From NCBI GenBank assembly GCA_947303055.1, contig CAMYXV010000009.1, positions 1 through 39,313 on the forward strand: 39,313 nt of DNA, in the 5' to 3' direction. This stretch comes from an uncultured Bacteroidales bacterium (GTDB taxonomy: Bacteria > Bacteroidota > Bacteroidia > Bacteroidales > F082). Each line of letters starts with the position of its first letter. The stretch's first letter is position 1. The position numbers were made by a program, and so were the translations under genes. Positions 31,951 to 39,313 of this stretch are shown here, piece by piece. The notes beneath the pieces are model-generated. The model was given only the letters and a program-made list of their open reading frames with translations. It was not told the DNA's origin and did no database searches.

Positions 31951-33312
31951 ATGAGTGAAGGAAAAATCATCGTCGGTTTAGACATCGGCACAACCAAGGT
32001 GGCCTGCATCGTGGGGCGAAAAGCCGAGAACGGGAAAATTGAAATCCTGGGCTACGGCAAGACCATCTCCACGGGCGTGAGAAGAGGTGTGGTCACCAAC
32101 ATTTTCGACACCGTCGAAGCCATCAAGACGGCCGTCAAGCAAGCCTCCGACCAATCGGGCGTCGAAATCAACCGCGTCAGCGTGGGCATCGCAGGTCAGC
32201 ACATCAAGAGTCTGCAACATCGCGGCGTGCTGATGCGCGACAACCATGAGACCGAAATCTCGGAAGCAGAACTTGAGCGTCTGCGCAACGACACCTTTAA
32301 AATCAACATGACCCCTGGCGAAGAGATCATCGACGTCATCCGTCAAGACACTTACGTTGACGGCGAACTGGCCACCAACCCAGTAGGCATGCTGGGCAAC
32401 AAGATCGAGGCCAATTTCCATGTCATCATCGGCCAGACCTCGGCGGCCAAGAACATCATCAAGTGCATCCAAAGTGCCGGCTTGGACATGGATTATATGA
32501 TCCTTGAACCCATCGCCTCGGCACAGGCCGTGCTCGATGACGACGAGAAAGACGCTGGCGTGGTCCTCATCGACATCGGTGGCGGCACCACTGACATCGC
32601 CATCTTCAAAGACAAGAAGATACAACACACCGCTGTGATTCCTTTCGGCGGCAACATCATCACCGAAGACATCTGTAGCGGCTGCTCTATCATCAAGCAC
32701 TACGCTGAAGAGGTGAAAGTGAAGTTTGGTTCGGCCTTGGCCAGCGAAAACCGTGACGACGAGGTGGTCTCCATCCCTGGCATCCGTGGCAGAGAGCCCA
32801 AAGAGATTTCATTCAAGAGTTTAGCCCATATCATTCAGGCCCGCTTGGAGGAAATCTTCGAACTGGTGAAATATGAAATCCAGAAGGCCAAAACCGACAA
32901 CCAACTCATTGCCGGCATCGTGTTGACAGGTGGTGGTGCCATGATGCGCCACATCCAACAACTGGCTGAGTTTAAGACAGGGCTGGAAGTGCGTATCGGT
33001 TATCCCAACGAGCATCTCAACCAGACCGAAATGAAAGAGCTGTCGAGCCCCATGTACTCCACCAGCATCGGTATCGTCATTGAGACCATTGCCAGAATGG
33101 AACATGATGAGTTTCTGCAAGCTTCGAAAAAAGCAGAGGAAGAGCGAATCAGCAGCAAGCTGCCCAAAGAGCCCATCGTTGAGACCCTTGAGCAAGAGGG
33201 AAACGACCCCGACAAAGACAAGAACGAGGGCAAAAAGAAGAAAGGCATCAATTTGAAAGAAATCGTAGCCACCATAACCGACTACTTTACTCCTGATGAA
33301 AACCTTGAATAA
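31951..33312 (+). CDS. ftsA: Actin-like division protein FtsA
   Basis: 453 residues. ASKHA nucleotide-binding motifs: GLDIGTTKVACIVG at the start, VVLIDIGGGTTDIAIF in the middle, and GIVLTGGGAMMRHI. The C-terminal part has a charged linker (KKPKEP-like, Lys/Glu-rich) and ends with a short amphipathic segment (LKEIVATITDYFTPDENLE) suited to membrane binding. FtsA anchors FtsZ filaments to the membrane. ftsZ follows after 17 bases. Confidence 0.96.
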   Translation: MSEGKIIVGLDIGTTKVACIVGRKAENGKIEILGYGKTISTGVRRGVVTNIFDTVEAIKTAVKQASDQSGVEINRVSVGIAGQHIKSLQHRGVLMRDNHETEISEAELERLRNDTFKINMTPGEEIIDVIRQDTYVDGELATNPVGMLGNKIEANFHVIIGQTSAAKNIIKCIQSAGLDMDYMILEPIASAQAVLDDDEKDAGVVLIDIGGGTTDIAIFKDKKIQHTAVIPFGGNIITEDICSGCSIIKHYAEEVKVKFGSALASENRDDEVVSIPGIRGREPKEISFKSLAHIIQARLEEIFELVKYEIQKAKTDNQLIAGIVLTGGGAMMRHIQQLAEFKTGLEVRIGYPNEHLNQTEMKELSSPMYSTSIGIVIETIARMEHDEFLQASKKAEEERISSKLPKEPIVETLEQEGNDPDKDKNEGKKKKGINLKEIVATITDYFTPDENLE

Positions 33313-33329
33313 CCTTAAAACGCACGACA

Positions 33330-35132
33330 ATGGCAGACAATTACATGACAAGCAATAACTCCCAAGACGAACTGTTCAAGCCCGTCGACGTGGATAAACC
33401 CAACTATATCAAGGTTATCGGTGTAGGAGGTGGCGGTGGCAACGCCGTCAACCACATGATGGAAGAAGGCATTCAAGGTGTCGACTTCGTCCTGTGCAAC
33501 ACCGACCATCAGGCCCTGCTGAAAAGCAAAGTGAAGACCACCGTTCATTTAGGTAAACGCGAATTAGGAGCCGGCAACGACCCCAACATCGGACGTGAAG
33601 CCGCCGAGATGAGCCGTGACGAACTTGAAGCCCTCATGGACGACAACACCAAGATGCTGTTCGTCACTGCAGGTATGGGTGGCGGCACTGGCACAGGTGC
33701 TGCGCCTGTCGTGGCCAAGATGGCCAAGGACAAAGGCATCCTCACCGTGGGCATCGTCACCATGCCCATGGAACGCGAAGGCCGTCGCCGCAAGCTGCAA
33801 GCCTTGGCGGGCATCGACGAGCTGAAGAAATGCGTCGACACACTTATCCTCATCAGCACCGACAAGTTGCGCGACCAATACGGCAATATGAAGCTCTCCG
33901 AAGCCTTCAAGAAGGCTGACGACGTGTTAGCCACAGCTGCACGTGGCATCGCCGAAATCATCACCGTGCCCGGTTATGTCAACGTCGACTTCGAGGATGT
34001 GAAGACCGTGATGAAGGAAAGCGGCAAGGCCATCATGGGCTCGGGTGTCGCCGAAGGCGAAAACCGTGCTGAGAAAGCTATCAAGGATGCCATCCACTCG
34101 CCTTTGCTCAACGACTCGAACATCGAAGGCGCGAAGAACATCCTGCTGTACATCACTTCAGGCACCAACGAAGTCTCACTCGACGAGGTGGACGAAATCC
34201 TTGAAATCGCACAAAACGCCTGCGGCAACAACTCCGACGTCATCTGGGGTAACGGCACCGACGAAAGCCTCGGTGAAGCCCTCAGCGTCACGCTGATTGC
34301 CACAGGATTCAACCATGACGCCAAGCCTTACACCACCGTGCTTGCTGAAAAACAAGGCACTACTGAAATGCCTGCCCAACCGAAAAAGGTGTACGACCTA
34401 AGCGGCAAGGTGAAAGGAGACGAAGCACCTGCTCCCGCCAAACCCGCCAATCTCGCCGTGGGTTCGGTGGCCGCCACTGAGGTTGAAAACGCTTATCCCA
34501 AGGAAGAGCAACCTGAGGCAAAGCATGAGGAAAAGACGGTGCATTCGCTGTACTCAACGGAAGAGCCTAAGGCCGTTGAGCCTGTCGAAACGCCGACCAA
34601 TAATGTAGAACCTAAGGTCCCTGATCCCGAGGTCGCTGAGCCTGGTCGAAGCGTCGAAGGGCCGACCGAGACTATTGAAGACGACGAGCCCCTCTTTGAG
34701 CCCACCGTTGAACCGACACCCGCCCCGATTCAGGAAACGCCTCATACCGTTCATTATGAAGAGGAACGTCCCGTGGTGAGGGTCTTCGACAACCCGTTCC
34801 GTTCGGGCAGCAATGACGATGAAGGCTTTGAGATCACTTCCCGCATCATCACCAAGGAAGAGGTTCAGGCCAGAGCCGAACAGGAAGTGGCCGTTTTAGA
34901 AGCCAAGAAGGCCAAGGAGACCGATCCGAAGGAACTATTGAAGAAACAACGTCTGCGTGCCTTGAGCATGAACTTCAGAACCGCACGTGGTTTGGAGGAG
35001 CTTGAAAACCAACCCGCTTACCTGCGCCGCAATGTCGACATCAGTCACACCGACGAGGGACTGTCGGAATATTCGGCTTCACAAAACGGCATCAGCGGTG
35101 AGAATTCTTACCTCCACAAAAACGTGGACTAA
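33330..35132 (+). CDS. ftsZ: Tubulin-like division protein FtsZ with long repeat-bearing linker
   Basis: 600 residues, long for FtsZ. The globular GTPase domain (~20-335) has IKVIGVGGGGGNAVNHM, the tubulin signature GMGGGTGTGAAPV and the T7 region GYVNVDFEDVKTVM. Next is an acidic, Pro/Glu-rich disordered linker (~340-500). The C-terminal part has a conserved NQPAYLRRNVD and ends SYLHKNVD, typical of Bacteroidota. Within the linker, codons ~414-445 are built from palindromic repeat units (see repeat entries) encoding EPVETPT and AEPGRSVEGPT. FtsZ forms the cytokinetic ring. It is the last gene of the cluster and is followed by a terminator. Confidence 0.97.
   Translation: MADNYMTSNNSQDELFKPVDVDKPNYIKVIGVGGGGGNAVNHMMEEGIQGVDFVLCNTDHQALLKSKVKTTVHLGKRELGAGNDPNIGREAAEMSRDELEALMDDNTKMLFVTAGMGGGTGTGAAPVVAKMAKDKGILTVGIVTMPMEREGRRRKLQALAGIDELKKCVDTLILISTDKLRDQYGNMKLSEAFKKADDVLATAARGIAEIITVPGYVNVDFEDVKTVMKESGKAIMGSGVAEGENRAEKAIKDAIHSPLLNDSNIEGAKNILLYITSGTNEVSLDEVDEILEIAQNACGNNSDVIWGNGTDESLGEALSVTLIATGFNHDAKPYTTVLAEKQGTTEMPAQPKKVYDLSGKVKGDEAPAPAKPANLAVGSVAATEVENAYPKEEQPEAKHEEKTVHSLYSTEEPKAVEPVETPTNNVEPKVPDPEVAEPGRSVEGPTETIEDDEPLFEPTVEPTPAPIQETPHTVHYEEERPVVRVFDNPFRSGSNDDEGFEITSRIITKEEVQARAEQEVAVLEAKKAKETDPKELLKKQRLRALSMNFRTARGLEELENQPAYLRRNVDISHTDEGLSEYSASQNGISGENSYLHKNVD
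34571..34594 (+). repeat. Palindromic repeat unit 1 within ftsZ linker
   Basis: Imperfect palindrome beginning GGCCGTTGAGCCTG and ending TCGAAACGCC, with pairing ends GGC/GCC and GTT/AAC. The core GAGCCTGTCGAA matches a repeat I recall as widespread in Bacteroidota and some other genomes. It is followed by GACC, as is unit 2. Confidence 0.6.
34616..34663 (+). repeat. Nested palindromic repeat unit 2 within ftsZ linker
   Basis: Outer arms GGTCCCTGA (34616-34624) and TCGAAGGGCC (34654-34663) enclose an inner unit GGTCGCTGAGCCTG...GTCGAAGCG (34631-34653). The inner one has one extra G compared with unit 1. Net length keeps the ftsZ frame open. Confidence 0.6.
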
Positions 35133-35175
35133 ACAAAAACTATCGTCACAGACTATTTGAAAACCGACGAGGCAG

Positions 35176-35210
35176 ACGGGCTTCCTTTTGGGAGTCCGTT
35201 TGTTGTTTTT
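35176..35210 (+). terminator. Rho-independent terminator after ftsZ
   Basis: ACGGGCTTCC (35176-35185) pairs with GGGAGTCCGT (35190-35199) at 8 of 10 positions over a TTTT loop, followed by TTGTTGTTTTT. It ends the dcw operon before the promoter of the second C25 gene. Confidence 0.75.
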
Positions 35211-35246
35211 ATTCCCATCATGCGACTTCAAAACCGCAAAAAGTCT

Positions 35247-35254
35247 TATTTTTG
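35247..35254 (+). promoter_or_regulatory. -7 promoter box (TATTTTTG) of the second C25 gene
   Basis: Matches TAnnTTTG, 18 bases before the ATG at 35273. A TTCA at 35227-35230 is 16 bases upstream. The box overlaps the TTG at 35252, which excludes that codon as start. Confidence 0.6.
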
Positions 35255-35272
35255 CGCCAAATATACCGAAAA

Positions 35273-38200
35273 ATGAAAAAAGGATTATTGTTTCTTATCG
35301 TTTGCTTGATGGCAACCCACCTGTATTCGCAAGAATGGATAGGTGTAACCCAACAAACTCCAACTGCTCCAAAAGTCACGCTGATTTCCGAAACAGAACA
35401 GACCACCGAGCTTTGTTTTACTTTGGAAGGGTTCTATAAGGAAGAAGTCAACACACCAAAAGGCTTGCAATATATCATCACGGAGCCTAAAATGGCCTCG
35501 ATGCTCGAAGAAGGCTCGCCCGACCTCCCGCTGTTTGCCATTCCTGTGCTCATTGACGACATGGCTGCCATGGAAGTGCGAATCAAGGAATCAAAATACC
35601 AAGACTTTGAAGGCATTGAAATTGCGCCTTCCAAAGGCAATTTCAGTCGCGAAATCGACCCTGAAGATGTGCCTTTCCGCTATGGCGACGTCTACAATCA
35701 AAACAGCTTCTACCCTGGTTCTCAAGCACAATTGGACCGGCCCTACATCCTCCGCGACTTCCGTGGACAAAACATCTTAGTCTACCCCTTTGCTTACAAT
35801 CCCATCACGAAAACCCTAAGATTATACACTCAATTGACGCTGTTGATGCACAAAACAGGTGAAAAAGGCGACAATCCCAAACTAAGCCACAAGTCAAGCC
35901 AGATGAAATTGTCACTCGAAACGGATGCTATGTATCAGCATCGTTTCGTCAATTATCGTGATAGGGCAACCAAATACACTTTCATCCCTGATGAGGGCGA
36001 GCTTCTCGTCATTTGCCCCGACCAATATATGGATGCCATGCAGCCTTTCGTGGCATGGAAAAACGCATCGGGCCGTCCCACCACCATGGTCAGCCTTTCC
36101 GACATCGGCGGCAACAATATGGACCAAATCAAGTCGTTCATTCTCAGCCGTTACAACAATCCGAATGAAAACCTTTGCTACGTACTTCTCGTTGGAGACT
36201 ACAACGACATCACACCCAAAGCCATGAATGGGGGAAGATCTGACATCTGGTTTGGACAGCTGGAAGGCGAAGACTACTATCCCGAAGTTTTTGTGGGTCG
36301 TTTCTCTGTCGGGAATGTGGCCGATGTGGAAAACCAAGTGGCCAAAGTGATTTACTACGAACGGGATATCATGGCTAATGCCGACTGGCTAAGCAAAGGC
36401 ATTGGCATCGGCTCCACTGAAGGTGCAGGTAGCGGACACAACGGCGGCGAGTCCGACTATCAGCACATAGATTACATCCGCGACACTTTGATGCACTATA
36501 CCTATAGCGAAGTCTCACAACATTATCAGGGCGTAGGTGCGGGCACCAATGCGTCTATGTTGAGCCAAGACTTCAATGCTGGTGCAGGCATCTGCAACTA
36601 TTGCAACCATGGGACACAAACGGGCTGGTACGTTGGAAGTTTCACCAACGGCCAAGTAAATGCCTTGGTGAACGACTACAAATGGCCTTTCATCTGGTCG
36701 ACGGCCTGCTACAACGGGCAGTTCGATGTCAACTGTTTTGCAGAAGCTTGGATGCGTGCCACAAACAATTCGACAGGCGCTCCCACAGGTGCCATCGGTG
36801 GTATGTTCAGCTGGACCAATCAGCCTTGGCAGCCGCCCATGACGGGTCAGGACGAGATGGTGGACATCCTTTGTGGATGGCGTTCGGCAGACCAATTCCA
36901 TCATACCCTTGCTGGTGCCTCCCTCAATGGCAACATGAAAATCCTCGACCTCCATCCTTCCGACCAAGGCAAGACCCACAACACTTGGATTCTCTTTGGC
37001 GACCCCAGTCTGACGTTGCGCACCGACACCCCCACCGAGCTTAATGTCTCTTGTCAACCTGAGGTCATCTTCCTTGGGCAGACCGAACTCATCGTATCAG
37101 CGGATGCAGATTATGCCTTAGCCACCCTCTCTTTCAATGGAGAGATCCTTGCCAGCACACCTATCGTCAACGGTGAAGTAACACTCACTTTCCCCGAACA
37201 GGCCATCACTGGAACGGCCCAACTTGTTGTGACCAGTTACAACAAAGTCACTGAGGTCAAAGACATTGCCATCATCCCTGCCAATGGTGCCTTCCTCTCC
37301 TACGAGAGTTTTTCCATCAACGATGCCAATGGCCAGGCCGACTATGGAGAAACTGTTGGCTTCGACGTGACGATTAAAAACATAGGAAACGAAGCCGCCA
37401 ACAATATCCAAGTTACGCTGAGCACTGATTCACCTTTTGTAGAAGTCACAAACGGTACAGCATTCATTCCGAGCATCCCTGCTTCAGAGGAATACACCAT
37501 CACAAACAGTTTTGAAATTGCTGTAAACGAAATGATTACTGAAGGCACCCAAGTCGGATTCATCCTCACTTGCACCGACGGCACCGACACTTGGACTAGC
37601 TCTTTCCGAATGGTTCTGCATGCACCGCAACTCACCTTGACAGAGTTTAGGCCCTTACATACGACCTACCCCGGCCAAAATGGCGACTTGTTGATTACCG
37701 TAAAAAACACTGGCACATCCGATGCACATAATGCCATAGTTCAACTATTTAGCAGCTCTACCGAATTGGTTTTCAACCCAACTCAATACAGTATTGGAGA
37801 GATTCCAGCTGGAGGCACTGCTACTGCGACAGCCTCTTTCAGCAGTTCCTCCAATATCCCCAATGGTTCCAACTATGAGGTGTTCTACCATCTTGCTGCT
37901 GCACCTTACACATTCGGCGGCACTCAGTCCCTCAATATTGGTCCGATCAAAGAGACCTTCGAGACTGGAGATTTCAGCGCTTTCCCATGGGAGTCTCTCG
38001 GCCCTGCCCAATGGTATGTCGACAACAGCACCTCCAACACAGGAACTTTTAGTGCCCGCACTGGAGTTATTGAGAATTCCAACCTGACCGCATTACAAGT
38101 CGAAGTTGATGTCCTTGAAGATGGTGTAATTAGTTTCTACGTAAAAACCTGCACTGAGGCTGACAAGGACAAGCTTACCTTCTATATTGACAGTGACCCC

Positions 38201-38848
38201 GAAACGACGTGGTCAGGTGTGACAGATTGGCATCGTGCAACTTACGAAGTGTCTGCTGGAACGCACAGGTTTAGGTGGATTTACTTAAAAGACGGGAGTG
38301 GAAGTTATGGAGACGATTGTTGCTGGATTGACGACGTGCAATTCCCTGCAACCCATACAGTTATCCTGTTGCCTCCACTTGAATTGGATGCTCAAGTCAA
38401 TGAAAATGAAGTGACATTGACATGGCAAGCGCAAAATGCAAACGACAGTTACCTCATCAGACGTAACGGCACACCTATTTCAACACAAAACGAAACAACT
38501 TTCACTGAATTGCTCAATATTGGCACTTATACCTACAGCGTCACGGCTATGAGCAACGAAGGGCAACTGTCCGAACCGGCTTTCGCCACTGTAGAAATCA
38601 CCGTTATGGGAATCGATAGCATTGAGAATATAACACGCCTCTTCCCCAATCCAACGCATAACTGGCTGAACATCAATCTTGGGCAACCATTCAGCTACAT
38701 CTTGTTCAACAACATAGGACAGTTAATTAGAGAAGGTAAAGCTGAAGAAGATGCCGTGATAGATTGCCGTACATTGCCTCAAGGCATATATATCCTGCAA
38801 ATCGCCACAAAGACCCAAGTATCTACAAAGAAAATCATCGTTGATTAA
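35273..38848 (+). CDS. Secreted gingipain-like cysteine peptidase (family C25) with T9SS sorting domain, second copy
   Basis: 1191 residues from ATG 35273; seven codons upstream lie in the promoter and are rejected. Signal peptide 1-19 (MKKGLLFLIVCLMATHLYS), C25 propeptide-like region to ~230, catalytic domain ~240-600 with His446 in CNYCNHGTQ and Cys479 in WSTACYNGQFD. After Ig-like regions, residues ~890-1030 form a jelly-roll-like module (ETFETGDFSAFPWES...CCWIDDVQFP) like the cleaved-adhesin domains of gingipains; the first C25 protein has a different module there. A fibronectin III-like domain (~1040-1105) precedes the T9SS sorting domain (~1115-1191, FPNP at 1124, end KKIIVD). The catalytic region aligns closely with the gene at 669-4127 throughout. 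An extracellular protease role is well supported; substrate is unknown. Confidence 0.92.
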   Translation: MKKGLLFLIVCLMATHLYSQEWIGVTQQTPTAPKVTLISETEQTTELCFTLEGFYKEEVNTPKGLQYIITEPKMASMLEEGSPDLPLFAIPVLIDDMAAMEVRIKESKYQDFEGIEIAPSKGNFSREIDPEDVPFRYGDVYNQNSFYPGSQAQLDRPYILRDFRGQNILVYPFAYNPITKTLRLYTQLTLLMHKTGEKGDNPKLSHKSSQMKLSLETDAMYQHRFVNYRDRATKYTFIPDEGELLVICPDQYMDAMQPFVAWKNASGRPTTMVSLSDIGGNNMDQIKSFILSRYNNPNENLCYVLLVGDYNDITPKAMNGGRSDIWFGQLEGEDYYPEVFVGRFSVGNVADVENQVAKVIYYERDIMANADWLSKGIGIGSTEGAGSGHNGGESDYQHIDYIRDTLMHYTYSEVSQHYQGVGAGTNASMLSQDFNAGAGICNYCNHGTQTGWYVGSFTNGQVNALVNDYKWPFIWSTACYNGQFDVNCFAEAWMRATNNSTGAPTGAIGGMFSWTNQPWQPPMTGQDEMVDILCGWRSADQFHHTLAGASLNGNMKILDLHPSDQGKTHNTWILFGDPSLTLRTDTPTELNVSCQPEVIFLGQTELIVSADADYALATLSFNGEILASTPIVNGEVTLTFPEQAITGTAQLVVTSYNKVTEVKDIAIIPANGAFLSYESFSINDANGQADYGETVGFDVTIKNIGNEAANNIQVTLSTDSPFVEVTNGTAFIPSIPASEEYTITNSFEIAVNEMITEGTQVGFILTCTDGTDTWTSSFRMVLHAPQLTLTEFRPLHTTYPGQNGDLLITVKNTGTSDAHNAIVQLFSSSTELVFNPTQYSIGEIPAGGTATATASFSSSSNIPNGSNYEVFYHLAAAPYTFGGTQSLNIGPIKETFETGDFSAFPWESLGPAQWYVDNSTSNTGTFSARTGVIENSNLTALQVEVDVLEDGVISFYVKTCTEADKDKLTFYIDSDPETTWSGVTDWHRATYEVSAGTHRFRWIYLKDGSGSYGDDCCWIDDVQFPATHTVILLPPLELDAQVNENEVTLTWQAQNANDSYLIRRNGTPISTQNETTFTELLNIGTYTYSVTAMSNEGQLSEPAFATVEITVMGIDSIENITRLFPNPTHNWLNINLGQPFSYILFNNIGQLIREGKAEEDAVIDCRTLPQGIYILQIATKTQVSTKKIIVD

Positions 38849-38853
38849 CCCCA

Positions 38854-39313
38854 ATGGCCTACTTGAAATCCAACGATTTGTTTGACAAACTCAACCCGGA
38901 GACCCTCTTTGAGCGAGTTCCACGGCCCATCATCATTGCTGACCACCTGATGACCCCAGACAATATGGGAGCCATGATACGATTGGCCGACAACATAGGT
39001 GCCAGCGAAGTTTGTTTCTTGGGCAAGGAAGAAGAGCACCGCCTCGGCAAGGTGCGCCGTGCCGCTGCCTCCAGCCGCGACAACATCCGTTGGTATTTCA
39101 GCGAAGAGACTAATTTACACAAGATTGTACCCGAAGGCAAGAGCATCGTTGCCATTGAGACAGCCGATAACGCCACTTGCATTTATGACACACAACTTCC
39201 TGAAGACGTGGCTTTTATCGTAGGTAGCGAGAGTCATGGCCTAGGTGAAGAATCGCTCGCCCAATGCGACATGGTGGTCTACATCCCCGTCCCTGGCCCA
39301 ACGCGTTCGCTCA
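38854..39313 (+). CDS. SpoU/TrmH-family RNA 2'-O-methyltransferase, partial (C-terminus outside window)
   Basis: 153 codons visible from the ATG at 38854, 5 bases after the C25 stop. The SPOUT motifs are clear: ADHLMTPDNMGAMIRLADNIGA (motif 1), FIVGSESHGLGEESLAQCD (motif 2) and the start of motif 3, VVYIPVPGPTRSL, at the window edge. There is no long N-terminal substrate-binding extension, so it resembles small TrmH-type enzymes acting on tRNA or rRNA. The target nucleotide cannot be determined. The tight spacing suggests readthrough from the peptidase gene. Confidence 0.92.
   Translation, partial: MAYLKSNDLFDKLNPETLFERVPRPIIIADHLMTPDNMGAMIRLADNIGASEVCFLGKEEEHRLGKVRRAAASSRDNIRWYFSEETNLHKIVPEGKSIVAIETADNATCIYDTQLPEDVAFIVGSESHGLGEESLAQCDMVVYIPVPGPTRSL

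Noticed and set aside
1-39313. CRISPR arrays, tRNA/rRNA genes, insertion sequences, prophage
   Set aside because: No spaced direct repeats of CRISPR type, no transposase or integrase frame and no tRNA-like intergenic sequence were seen; almost all sequence is accounted for by housekeeping or envelope genes.

Overview
The window looks like a chromosomal segment from a Bacteroidales-type member of the Bacteroidota. The evidence is as follows: type IX secretion (T9SS) C-terminal sorting domains, gingipain-type C25 peptidases, DUF4249 lipoproteins next to a TonB-dependent receptor, a PASTA-tailed FtsI, a MraY with the extra loop seen in this phylum, and TAnnTTTG -7 promoter boxes upstream of many genes. 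Species cannot be named from the sequence. There is no sign of a prophage, plasmid, insertion sequence, CRISPR array, tRNA or rRNA.

Layout. 1-499 (-): 5' part of a TerB/DjlA-like gene. 669-4127 (+): a secreted C25 peptidase, closed by a terminator. 4200-8365 (-): TonB-dependent receptor followed by two DUF4249 lipoproteins. 8459-12597 (-): dinB and a second, short dnaE, divergent from a LexA-like S24 repressor (12786-13595, +); together these look like a DNA-damage mutagenesis cassette. 13664-14656 (+): unknown lipoprotein. 14834-17224 (+): mutS2. 17280-20021 (-): glsA, glsB, engB and a small membrane protein. 20284-35132 (+): the division and cell wall (dcw) cluster mraZ-rsmH-ftsL-ftsI-murE-mraY-[murD fragment]-ftsW-murG-murC-ftsQ-ftsA-ftsZ, tightly packed with many overlapping stop/start codons. 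35273-38848 (+): a second C25 peptidase, paralogous to the first. 38854-end (+): SpoU/TrmH-family RNA methyltransferase, cut by the window edge.

How the genes work together. The dcw cluster supplies lipid I/II synthesis (MurE, MraY, MurG, MurC) and the divisome (FtsL, FtsI, FtsW, FtsQ, FtsA, FtsZ). The most striking anomaly is the murD position. It holds an intact 188-codon reading frame that encodes only the end of the central domain and the C-terminal domain of MurD. The whole UDP-binding and ATPase part is missing, and three of the D-glutamate-contacting positions are changed. The cell therefore needs another D-Glu-adding enzyme elsewhere, and this remnant may have acquired a non-catalytic role.

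Other points of interest are a phased array of DnaA-box-like repeats plus a 10-bp-phased AGTGKT array ahead of mraZ, palindromic repeat units built into the coding sequence of the FtsZ linker, a 62-bp palindrome between dinB and dnaE, and operator-like palindromes in front of the S24 repressor. No gap without a gene exceeds 300 bases; the longest, about 260 bases, is the glsA/mraZ divergent promoter region, and its contents are listed.
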